DNA from: Limnohabitans sp. | Lineage (GTDB): Bacteria > Pseudomonadota > Gammaproteobacteria > Burkholderiales > Burkholderiaceae_C | Assembly (NCBI GenBank): GCA_024641725.1 | Contig: JAHECM010000091.1 | Coordinates: 1 to 13,583 of the forward strand | Direction of reading: 5' to 3' | DNA length: 13,583 nucleotides | Part shown: piece after piece, positions 1 through 6,692 of the stretch | Layout of the letters: every line of letters starts with the position of its first letter | How positions within the stretch are numbered: the first letter of the stretch is position 1 | Translations under genes and position numbers: made by a program | Notes under the pieces: model-generated | The model's input: only the letters and a program-made list of their open reading frames with translations | Database searches by the model: none | What the model was told of the DNA's origin: nothing

Positions 1-448
1 TGGCAAACACCAGCCGCTCGCGCACCGTGTCGATGGCTTGGCCGTTGTCCATGTGGGCCAGACGCTCGCCCGACTGCTGCAAGGCGTCGATGCGGTCCAG
101 CACCGCGTCGCCCGTCACCACCGAGATCTTTGCTGGCCAGCCGCGTTTTTGAAAGAGCTGCACCAAGGCGTCGCGCGCGCCGTGCGGGTTCAAGCCACCC
201 GCGTTGAGCACAAAACGCACGCCACGCGCTGCGGCCAGCGGCCAAAGTTCGGCCAGCATGGGCAGCAGGTCTTTGGCGTAACCGGTGGCAGGGTCGCGTT
301 GGCGGTCTTTTTGCAAAATGGCCAGCGTCAGCTCGGCCAAGTGGTCAGAGCAAACGTACTGCACATCACCGCGCTCGATGGCCGCGCGGATGGGTGCCCA
401 GGCGTCGCCATAAAAGCCCAGCCCCGAAGCAATGCGGATGGTTTTCAT
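1..448 (-). CDS. AtuA-family (DUF1446) protein, N-terminal part, cut by window edge
   Basis: Reading the minus strand from the ATG at 448-446 gives 149 residues, open to the window edge, so the C-terminus is missing. The protein begins MKTIRIASGLGFYGDAW and carries the family hallmarks SDHLAELT (residues 34-41), a GYAKDLLPML stretch (57-66), LNAGGLNP (81-88) and a VVTGD segment (110-114). This pattern is that of the acyclic terpene utilisation AtuA N-terminal family (DUF1446). AtuA is genetically linked to citronellol/geraniol catabolism in Pseudomonas, but its biochemical step is unclear and family members occur in other acyl-CoA pathways. The ATG overlaps the stop of the upstream TetR gene as ATGA, so the two are probably co-transcribed and translationally coupled. 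Family assignment is confident; substrate is unknown. Confidence 0.85.
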   Translation of the reverse strand, partial: MKTIRIASGLGFYGDAWAPIRAAIERGDVQYVCSDHLAELTLAILQKDRQRDPATGYAKDLLPMLAELWPLAAARGVRFVLNAGGLNPHGARDALVQLFQKRGWPAKISVVTGDAVLDRIDALQQSGERLAHMDNGQAIDTVRERLVFA

Positions 449-1098
449 GGGGCCTCGCGCATGAAAAAGCGCACCGTCCGATCGGCCAGCGCATCCAGGT
501 CCATGGCCCCACGCCCGGCTTGCTGCTTGTACCAAGTGACAGTGAAGTTGATCGCCCCCATGATCATCAGACGGGCGGTTTTGACGTCGCCAGCAGCGCT
601 TGGGTCGCGCTCAGAGTTGGCCCCCAACAGCCCCGCATCCATCAGGTCTTTGAGGCAAACGTGCCAAAGCCGGTCATAGCGGTCTTTGACCGCCACGATG
701 TCGGCCTTGTGCTCGTCCGGCAGGCTGCGCCAGTCGTACAGCAGCACGGCAATGAACTCGCTGCCTTCGTCGTGCAAGATGCCGTAATGGGTGCGCACCA
801 TCGCACGAAACCGCTGCTGCGGTGTGCTGGCCATGCCCAGTGCGGCTTCGGTGCGCTCCAAGCCCTGGCGCAAGCCTTCTTCCATGACGGCTTTGAGGAT
901 GTCTTGCTTGTTGCTGAAATGGTAGAACGGACTGCCAGAGCGCATGCCCACCGCCCCTGCAATGTCGCGCACCGTGGTGGCCTCGAAGCCCTTGTCTCGA
1001 AACAGCCGGGCCGAAGCCCGGATCAAGGCTTGCCGCCGATTGGCTTCATCGGCCCCCTCGACACCGGGCGTCTTCTCGCGTGGGCGGGTTTGTGTCAT
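445..1098 (-). CDS. TetR/AcrR-family transcriptional regulator
   Basis: The product has 217 residues, normal for the family. A TetR DNA-binding domain occupies roughly residues 21-70, with the helix-turn-helix around TTVRDIAGAVGMRSGSPFYHF (41-61). The rest is a helical ligand-binding region ending in MREAP. The gene is divergent from the liv-type operon and its last bases overlap the AtuA-family gene in an ATGA junction. The ribosome-binding site before the ATG is weak (purine-rich GGGGAAA lies about 11 bases upstream). A good promoter, TTGACA-16-TATCAT, lies on the minus strand at 1169-1196, and a palindrome at 1149-1164 sits on its predicted start point, which suggests autorepression. TetR proteins of this type often sense acyl-CoA thioesters. 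That the ligand here is the CoA ester made by the downstream ligase is inference. Confidence 0.93.
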   Translation of the reverse strand: MTQTRPREKTPGVEGADEANRRQALIRASARLFRDKGFEATTVRDIAGAVGMRSGSPFYHFSNKQDILKAVMEEGLRQGLERTEAALGMASTPQQRFRAMVRTHYGILHDEGSEFIAVLLYDWRSLPDEHKADIVAVKDRYDRLWHVCLKDLMDAGLLGANSERDPSAAGDVKTARLMIMGAINFTVTWYKQQAGRGAMDLDALADRTVRFFMREAP

Positions 1099-1148
1099 GG
1101 CCTAGGGTTTCCCCAAATTGCGGCGCGTCGTTCACGGCCTAAGATGAA

Positions 1149-1164
1149 AAGCAAGTGCTTGTTT
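1149..1164. promoter_or_regulatory. KstR2-like palindromic operator for the divergent TetR
   Basis: The sequence AAGCAAGTGCTTGTTT is a palindrome with one mismatched pair (CAAG/CTTG core around TG, flanked by AA and TTT). The inner 14 bases, 1150-1163, match every fixed base of AnCAAGnnCTTGnT, the consensus I recall for the mycobacterial TetR regulator KstR2. It lies between the tetR and livH starts and over the predicted tetR transcription start, the place expected for an autoregulating repressor that also controls the liv operon. Confidence 0.6.
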
Positions 1165-1168
1165 GGTC

Positions 1169-1196
1169 ATGATAGTGGATTCGATTTTGCTGTCAA
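1169..1196 (-). promoter_or_regulatory. Predicted sigma70 promoter for tetR
   Basis: On the minus strand a perfect -35 TTGACA (1196-1191) is followed after 16 bases by TATCAT (1174-1169), five of six matches to the -10 consensus. Transcription would start near 1162, inside the palindrome at 1149-1164, leaving a leader of about 63 bases before the tetR ATG at 1098. No equally good promoter was found for the divergent livH operon. Confidence 0.6.
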
Positions 1197-1235
1197 TGAA
1201 CTGACTTTCCATTGCTCAATCACCCCCCTCACACA

Positions 1236-1245
1236 GGGAGGAAGG
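1236..1245 (+). promoter_or_regulatory. Strong ribosome-binding site fixing the livH start
   Basis: GGGAGGAAGG lies 5 bases before the ATG at 1251 and decides for that start over the in-frame TTG at 1212. Confidence 0.8.
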
Positions 1246-1250
1246 CCAGG

Positions 1251-2126
1251 ATGCAGGAGTTGCAAGTCGTCTTCAGCGGGATCGCACAAGGCTGCATTTA
1301 CGGCCTGATCGCGCTGGGTTTTGTGCTGATCTACAAAGCCACCGAAACCGTGAGCTTTGCCCAGGGCGAGCTCATGATGTTGGGCGCTTTTTGTGGCTTG
1401 GCCTGCGTCAACTGGCTGGGCTTGCCGTTTTGGTTGGCCATTCCCGCCTCCATGCTGGCCATGGCCTGCGTGGGTTGGCTCATTGAGCGGGCCGTCATCC
1501 GCCCTGTGCTGGGACAGCCGGCGTTTTCCATCGTCATGCTGACCATCGGCATTGGCTATGTGGCGCGGGGCCTGATCACCATGATCCCCGACATCGGCAC
1601 CGAAACCCACACCTTGGCCGTGCCCTACAAAGACACCTCGTTCAATGTGGCGGGCATGGTGTTGGGGGCCACCCAAATCGTGGTCGTTGGGGCCACCGCT
1701 TTGTTGTCGCTGGTGCTGTACGGGGTGTTTCGCTACTCGCGGGTAGGCATTGCCATGCAGGCGGCATCACAAAACCAACTGGCCGCTTATTACATGGGCA
1801 TTCCGGTGCAGCGGCTCAACGGTTTGGTGTGGGCGCTGGCCGCCGCTGTGGCCGCCGTTGCGGGTTTGCTGCTCGCCCCCATCACCTTTGTGCACGCCAA
1901 CATGGGCTTCATCGGGCTCAAGGCGTTTCCGGCGGCCGTGGTGGGCGGTTTTGGCAGCTTGCCCGGGGCCATTGTGGGTGGGGTGATCATTGGCGTGGTC
2001 GAGTCGCTGTCGGGCTTTTGGTTGCCCGAAGGTTTCAAAGACATCGCCGCCTACATCGTGGTGCTGCTGATGCTGGTGCTCAAGCCCAACGGCTTGTTTG
2101 GCGAAAACCTGCGCAAGAAAGTCTGA
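1251..2126 (+). CDS. livH: Branched-chain amino acid/carboxylate-type ABC transporter permease (LivH family)
   Basis: The 291-residue product is a very hydrophobic inner-membrane permease of normal LivH length. The N-terminus IAQGCIYGLIALGFVLIYKA (11-30) is followed by the conserved VSFAQGELMMLGAF (34-47). The EAA-like loop that contacts the ATPase is near GLKAFPAAVVGGFGSLPGA (222-240), and the end is the typical LKPNGLFGE. The ATG at 1251 is preferred over an upstream in-frame TTG at 1212 because GGGAGGAAGG at 1236-1245 is a strong Shine-Dalgarno site correctly spaced for it. It is the first gene of the plus-strand operon; its stop is 3 bases before livM. The transporter family also imports aromatic and other carboxylic acids, and the neighbouring CoA ligase argues for such a substrate here. 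Confidence 0.93.
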   Translation: MQELQVVFSGIAQGCIYGLIALGFVLIYKATETVSFAQGELMMLGAFCGLACVNWLGLPFWLAIPASMLAMACVGWLIERAVIRPVLGQPAFSIVMLTIGIGYVARGLITMIPDIGTETHTLAVPYKDTSFNVAGMVLGATQIVVVGATALLSLVLYGVFRYSRVGIAMQAASQNQLAAYYMGIPVQRLNGLVWALAAAVAAVAGLLLAPITFVHANMGFIGLKAFPAAVVGGFGSLPGAIVGGVIIGVVESLSGFWLPEGFKDIAAYIVVLLMLVLKPNGLFGENLRKKV

Positions 2127-2129
2127 CCC

Positions 2130-3206
2130 ATGCGCTTCATCTTCAAAACCGATTACGACCAAGACATCCGACTGGCCAAGCACGGTGGGCATGTTTTTTG
2201 GTACAGCCTGCTGGCCGCTTTTTTGGTGGCGGCCCCTTGGGTGATCGACGAATACTGGCTGGCGCAACTGACCTTTGTGCTGATCTACAGCGTGGTGGGC
2301 TTGGGGCTGATGTTGCTGGCGGGCTTCACGGGGCTATTCTCCATGGGGCATGCGGCCTTTTTGGGTGTCGGGGCCTACACCGAGGCGGTGCTCGCGGCCA
2401 AGGGCTGGCCGTTTCCGGTGTCGCTGGCCATGGCGGCCGGTTTGTCGGCGGCGGTGGGTGCGGTGGTGGGCTTGCCTGCGCTGCGGGTCAAGGGCATTTA
2501 TCTGGGCATCGCCACTTTGTCGTTTGGCTTCATCGTCGAAGAAGGCTTGGCCCGCTGGGAAAGCGTGACCGGCGGCAACGCGGGCAAACACGTCAAAGCC
2601 ATCGACTTGTTTGGCTTTGAAGCCAGCAGCGCCGAGTCCTTCTATTTTGTGTGCCTGGTGGTGACCGTTCTGGCCACGCTGGCGGTGCTCAACTTGCTGC
2701 GCAGCGCCACGGGCCGGGCATTTGTGGCGATCCGCGATTCAGAAATTTCAGCGCAAAGCATGGGCATCCATCTGGCGCGCTACAAAACGCTGTCGTTCAT
2801 GATCTCCTCAGCACTCGCCGGCGTGGGCGGGGCTTTGTATGCGCACAAACTGCAGTTCATCAGCCCCGACCAGTTCAATATTTTGCAGTCGGTTGACTTG
2901 CTGCTGATGGTCGTGATCGGTGGCTTGGGCTCCATCCACGGTGCGTTTTTAGGGGCCATCTTTTTGATCACCATGCCCCAACTGATTTCGATGGGCAAAG
3001 ACCATTTGCCCGACGCGATTGGCCAAGCCCCGGGTTTGCAGGGCTTGGTGTACGGCATGGTTTTGATCGCTTTTGTGATGTTCGAGCCCCTGGGGCTGTA
3101 CGGGCGCTGGCTCAAGGTGCGCACCTGGTTCCAGCTGTTCCCGTTCTACCGCAAGGGCATGTTCAAGCGGCAAAAGAGCTTCCAGAAATCCGACAGGCTG
3201 AAATGA
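2130..3206 (+). CDS. livM: Branched-chain amino acid/carboxylate-type ABC transporter permease (LivM family)
   Basis: The 358-residue inner-membrane permease pairs with the LivH-type protein. Family signatures are GLGLMLLAGFTGLFSMGHAA (57-76), LPALRVKGIYLGIATLSFG (115-133), a GRAFVAIRDSEISAQSMG stretch (195-212) and the ATPase-coupling loop VVIGGLGSIHGAFLGA (261-276). The N-terminus has a roughly 20-residue polar cytoplasmic leader before the first membrane helix, and the C-terminus ends in a basic tail (FYRKGMFKRQKSFQKSDRLK). The start follows livH by 3 bases, and the stop overlaps the livG start in ATGA, so translation is likely coupled. No frameshift or missing motif was seen. Confidence 0.93.
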   Translation: MRFIFKTDYDQDIRLAKHGGHVFWYSLLAAFLVAAPWVIDEYWLAQLTFVLIYSVVGLGLMLLAGFTGLFSMGHAAFLGVGAYTEAVLAAKGWPFPVSLAMAAGLSAAVGAVVGLPALRVKGIYLGIATLSFGFIVEEGLARWESVTGGNAGKHVKAIDLFGFEASSAESFYFVCLVVTVLATLAVLNLLRSATGRAFVAIRDSEISAQSMGIHLARYKTLSFMISSALAGVGGALYAHKLQFISPDQFNILQSVDLLLMVVIGGLGSIHGAFLGAIFLITMPQLISMGKDHLPDAIGQAPGLQGLVYGMVLIAFVMFEPLGLYGRWLKVRTWFQLFPFYRKGMFKRQKSFQKSDRLK

Positions 3207-4018
3207 TGAACGACATCCTGCTTTCTGCACAAAACCTGTCCGTGCGCTTTGGCGGCGTGCTGGCCGTGAACCAAGTCAGCTTTGACGTGCGACGCGGCGA
3301 AGTTTTCACCCTGATCGGCCCCAACGGTGCGGGCAAGACCACGGTGTTCAACCTGATCAGCCGCATCTACTCGCCCACCGAGGGCCAAATTCTTTACAAC
3401 GGCCAAGTGCTCAGCCAAGTGCCTCCGCATGCTGTGGCCAAGCTGGGCATTGCGCGCACCTTCCAAAACATCGAGCTGTTCGAGCACGCCACGGTGCTGC
3501 AAAACCTGCTGATTGGCCGCCACACCCACCGCAAGACGGGCTTGTGGAGCGAGATGTTTTTCACCGCCGCCACCCGTGCAGCAGAGATTGAAGCCCGCGA
3601 CAAAGTCGAGCAAGTGATTGAACTGCTCGACCTGCAGCACCACCGCGAATCGATGGTGGCGGGTTTGCCCTACGGCGTTCGCAAAGTGGTCGAGCTGGCG
3701 CGTGCCTTGTGCACCGAGCCGCAGCTGTTGCTGCTCGACGAGCCGTCTTCGGGTCTGAACGTCGAAGAAACCGAAGACATGGCGTTTTGGATCAGCGACA
3801 TCAAGAACGTGCTGGGCATCACCGTGCTGATGGTGGAGCACGACATGACGCTGGTCTCCAAGGTCTCGGACCGGGTGCTGGCCATGGCGCAGGGCATGGA
3901 GCTGGCCACGGGCACGCCAGCCCAGGTGCAAAGTCACCCCGGTGTGATCGAAGCCTATTTGGGCACCATCGACGATGTGTCGAGCTTGCGCCGCGAAAAC
4001 GCCAAGGAGTCTGCATGA
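3203..4018 (+). CDS. livG: ABC transporter ATP-binding protein (LivG family)
   Basis: This 271-residue cytoplasmic ATPase powers import. It has Walker A GPNGAGKTT (39-47), the Q-loop glutamine in ARTFQNIELF (Q88), the signature LPYGVRKVVELARALC (155-170), Walker B LLLLDEPSSGL (175-185) and the switch histidine in MVEHD (H213). The LPYG signature in place of LSGGQ is normal for LivG-type subunits. The start overlaps the livM stop (ATGA). A second ATG follows immediately, so the true start could be one codon later. AGG at 3195-3197 gives modest ribosome binding, consistent with coupling to livM. Its stop overlaps the livF start in the same way. Confidence 0.94.
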   Translation: MMNDILLSAQNLSVRFGGVLAVNQVSFDVRRGEVFTLIGPNGAGKTTVFNLISRIYSPTEGQILYNGQVLSQVPPHAVAKLGIARTFQNIELFEHATVLQNLLIGRHTHRKTGLWSEMFFTAATRAAEIEARDKVEQVIELLDLQHHRESMVAGLPYGVRKVVELARALCTEPQLLLLDEPSSGLNVEETEDMAFWISDIKNVLGITVLMVEHDMTLVSKVSDRVLAMAQGMELATGTPAQVQSHPGVIEAYLGTIDDVSSLRRENAKESA

Positions 4019-4794
4019 CGACAGACAACATTGTTCTGAAGCTGCTCAACGTCGAGAGCGCCTACGGCCCGATCAAGGCCATTCGGGGCGTGAGCTTGCA
4101 AGTGCGCCAAGGCGAGATCGCCACCGTGCTGGGCTCCAACGGTGCGGGCAAAACGACCATCCTAAAAACCATCAGCGGCATCATTGACCCGCGCAAGGGC
4201 TCGGTTGAATTCAAGGGCGAGAACATCACCGCACGCGACCCCTCGCACATCGTGCAGCGCGGCCTGATGCATGTGCCCGAGGGCCGTGAGGTGTTTCCCC
4301 TTTTGTCCATCAAAGACAACTTGCTGATGGGGGCCTACACCCGCCAAGACCGCGATGGCGTCGCGCGCGACATGGAACGGGTATTCAATTACTTTCCGAT
4401 CTTGCGTGAGCGCGCGGCGCAAGACGCAGGCCTGCTGTCTGGCGGCCAGCAGCAAATGCTGGCGATTTCGCGCGCCCTCATGGCCAACCCCGATCTGATC
4501 TTGCTGGACGAACCCAGTCTGGGCCTCTCGCCCAAGCTGACCAAAGAGATTTTTGAGATCGTGGTGCGCATCAACCGTGAGCGCGGCACCACCATCTTGC
4601 TGGTCGAACAAAACGCCAACATGGCGCTCAACGCATCGGACTACGGCTATGTGCTGGAGAACGGCCGCATCGTGATGGAAGACACTTGCGCCAAGCTGCG
4701 CGAGAAAGACGACATCAAGGAGTTTTATCTCGGCATGAAAGAAGAAGGCGTGCGCGCCGACCGCCGCTGGAAGAAAAAGAAAAACTGGAGATGA
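4015..4794 (+). CDS. livF: ABC transporter ATP-binding protein (LivF family)
   Basis: This 259-residue cytoplasmic ATPase is the second nucleotide-binding subunit. It has Walker A GSNGAGKTT (40-48), the LivF-typical HVPEGREVFP (86-95), the canonical signature LSGGQQQMLAISRAL (141-155), Walker B LILLDEPSLGLSP (161-173) and LVEQN (196-200), with glutamine at the switch position as usual in LivF. AAGGAG at 4004-4009 is well placed before the ATG, which overlaps the livG stop (ATGA). The C-terminus extends past the usual FYLG end into a strongly basic tail RADRRWKKKKNWR (247-259). I associate such tails with LivF proteins encoded next to an AMP-forming CoA ligase, but that is from memory and should be checked. 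Confidence 0.94.
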   Translation: MTTDNIVLKLLNVESAYGPIKAIRGVSLQVRQGEIATVLGSNGAGKTTILKTISGIIDPRKGSVEFKGENITARDPSHIVQRGLMHVPEGREVFPLLSIKDNLLMGAYTRQDRDGVARDMERVFNYFPILRERAAQDAGLLSGGQQQMLAISRALMANPDLILLDEPSLGLSPKLTKEIFEIVVRINRERGTTILLVEQNANMALNASDYGYVLENGRIVMEDTCAKLREKDDIKEFYLGMKEEGVRADRRWKKKKNWR

Positions 4795-4798
4795 AGCC

Positions 4799-6658
4799 AT
4801 GAGCAATTTGTGGAACCTCTCGGACATCCAGCCTCAAAAAGAGGTGGTGATGGCAGGCGACACCCTGCCGGCCATCTTTTGGAATGCCGTGAGAGCTCGC
4901 GGCCCACAGGTGTGGATGCGCCAGAAAGACTATGGCATCTGGCGCAGCTGGACTTGGGACCAAACCGCAGAGGCCGTGCGCGAGATTGGCAACGGCTTGC
5001 TGTCACTGGGTTTTGCACCCCAAGACACGGCCTCCATCTTGTCGAACACCAACATCGAGTGGGTGTTGTGCGACCTTGCGGTGCTGAGCGCGGGCGGCGT
5101 GGCCAACGGCATCTACCCCACCGACGCAGCAGCCCAAGTGCACTACCTGAGCGAAGACTCGCGCACCACCGTGCTGTTTGTGGAAGACGACGAACAACTG
5201 GACAAGGCGCTGGAAGTGCGTGAGCGCCTGCCCCTGCTCAAGAAGATCGTGGTCTTCGACATGGAGGGCTTGCTCGACCTCCACGATCCACAGATCATCA
5301 GCTTGGACGCCTTGCGCGCCATGGGCCGCGAGCGCGCCAAGGCCCATCCGCAAGCATTGGACGAGCGTGTGGCAGCCTGCCGCCCCGAAGACTTGGCCAT
5401 CTTGGTGTACACCTCGGGCACCACCGGCAAACCCAAAGGGGCCATGCACAGCCATGGCGGTCTCGTGTACGCGGTGCGCGGCTACAACACGCTGATCGCC
5501 CGCAGCGAGGCCGATGAGTGCATGTGTTTTTTGCCGCTGTGCCACATTGCCGAGCGGCTGGGGGGCGAGTATTTTTCGCTCTACACCGGGGCCAAACTCA
5601 ACTTCGTTGAGAACCCCGAGACCGTGCCCGAGAACGTGCGCGAAATCGCCCCCACGGTGTTCACTGCCGTGCCGCGTGTTTGGGAAAAGTTCTACTCCGG
5701 CGTGATGATCACGCTCAAAGAAGCCAGCGCATTGCAGCAAGCCGCTTACGCCTGGGCCATTGGGGTGGGACACCGGGTGGCTGACAAGGTGCTGGCTGGG
5801 CACGCTGTGCCTTCAGGGCTCAAACTTCAATTTCACCTGGCCCGTGTGCTGGTGCTCAACAACGTGCGCAAGCTCATTGGCATCCACCGGGCACGCTTTT
5901 TGGTCACAGGAGCGGCGCCCATCTCGCCGGACTTGGTGCGCTGGTATTTGGCTTTGGGTGTGCCCATGCTCGAAGTCTGGGGCATGACCGAGACCTGCGG
6001 CGCAGCCACCGGGGTGCCCGTCAACCGCATCAAGCCCGGCACCATCGGTCCGGCTGCCGAGTTCAACGAGGTGCGGCTGGACCCCAACACGGGCGAGATT
6101 TTGGTGCGCGGCCCGAACGTGTTCATGGGCTACTTGAACCTGCCCGAGAAAACCGCTGAAGCCATCGATGCCGAGGGCTGGCTGCACACGGGCGACGTGG
6201 GCACGGTGGACGAGGAAGGGTTTTTCCGCATCACGGACCGGATGAAAGACATCATCATCACGGCAGGTGGCAAGAACATCACGCCCAGCGAACTCGAAAA
6301 TGAGCTGAAGTTCTCGCCCTATGTGACCGACGCGGTGGTGATTGGCGACAAGCGGGCTTACCTCGTCGTGATCATCATGATTGACCAGGAGAACGTCGAA
6401 AAATTCGCCCAAGACGCCGATGTGCCCTTCAGCAACTACGCCTCGCTCACCCGCGCACCCGAAGTGCAAGCCCTGATCCAGGCCGAGCTGGACCGGGTCA
6501 ACAAAAAGTTTGCCCGGGTCGAACAGATCAAAAAGTTTTTCTTGCTGGACACGCAGCTCTCGGCCGAAGACGAAGAATTGACCCCCACCATGAAGCTCAA
6601 ACGCAAACTGGTTGAAACGAAATACAGCGGCAACATCGATGCCATGTACCGCGACTGA
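4799..6658 (+). CDS. AMP-forming long-chain acyl-CoA synthetase (fatty acid-CoA ligase type)
   Basis: The 619-residue product belongs to the AMP-dependent synthetase family and would convert a carboxylic acid, ATP and CoA into acyl-CoA through an acyl-adenylate. Visible core motifs are the P-loop YTSGTTGKPKG (204-214), GMTETCG (395-401), TGDVG (464-468), DRMKDIIITAGGKNI (480-494) and the C-terminal PTMKLKR with the expected catalytic lysine (K599). The length and the large insert region resemble the FadD15-like long-chain ligases. It starts 4 bases after the livF stop, with GGAG at 4787-4790 as ribosome-binding site. Its position between the ATPase genes and the binding-protein gene strongly suggests that it activates the acid imported by this transporter. 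Chain length or ring structure of the substrate cannot be told from the sequence. Confidence 0.93.
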   Translation: MSNLWNLSDIQPQKEVVMAGDTLPAIFWNAVRARGPQVWMRQKDYGIWRSWTWDQTAEAVREIGNGLLSLGFAPQDTASILSNTNIEWVLCDLAVLSAGGVANGIYPTDAAAQVHYLSEDSRTTVLFVEDDEQLDKALEVRERLPLLKKIVVFDMEGLLDLHDPQIISLDALRAMGRERAKAHPQALDERVAACRPEDLAILVYTSGTTGKPKGAMHSHGGLVYAVRGYNTLIARSEADECMCFLPLCHIAERLGGEYFSLYTGAKLNFVENPETVPENVREIAPTVFTAVPRVWEKFYSGVMITLKEASALQQAAYAWAIGVGHRVADKVLAGHAVPSGLKLQFHLARVLVLNNVRKLIGIHRARFLVTGAAPISPDLVRWYLALGVPMLEVWGMTETCGAATGVPVNRIKPGTIGPAAEFNEVRLDPNTGEILVRGPNVFMGYLNLPEKTAEAIDAEGWLHTGDVGTVDEEGFFRITDRMKDIIITAGGKNITPSELENELKFSPYVTDAVVIGDKRAYLVVIIMIDQENVEKFAQDADVPFSNYASLTRAPEVQALIQAELDRVNKKFARVEQIKKFFLLDTQLSAEDEELTPTMKLKRKLVETKYSGNIDAMYRD

Positions 6659-6677
6659 TTCCCCCCTTCACCAACAC

Positions 6678-6684
6678 AAGGAGA
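6678..6684 (+). promoter_or_regulatory. Ribosome-binding site deciding the binding-protein start
   Basis: AAGGAGA lies 2 bases before the ATG at 6687 and 8 before the in-frame ATG at 6693. The spacing favours 6693, which also gives a conventional signal peptide beginning MKLKL. Confidence 0.7.
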
Positions 6685-6692
6685 CAATGCTC

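Noticed and set aside
38..679. Plus-strand open frame opposite the AtuA-family gene
   Set aside because: The minus strand encodes clear AtuA motifs with a coupled start; the plus-strand product is low-complexity with no family features.
1212..1250. TTG-initiated N-terminal extension of livH
   Set aside because: A strong Shine-Dalgarno at 1236-1245 falls inside the extension and serves the ATG at 1251; the extension MLNHPPHTGRKAR is unlike family N-termini.
394..1308. Plus-strand open frame of 304 codons across tetR and the divergent spacer
   Set aside because: It is antisense to the well-supported TetR gene, has no recognisable domain, and runs through the promoter/operator region.
3757..3777. 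LPYG instead of LSGGQ in LivG as a possible defect
   Set aside because: This substitution is the normal signature in LivG-type ATPases and the other nucleotide-binding motifs are intact.
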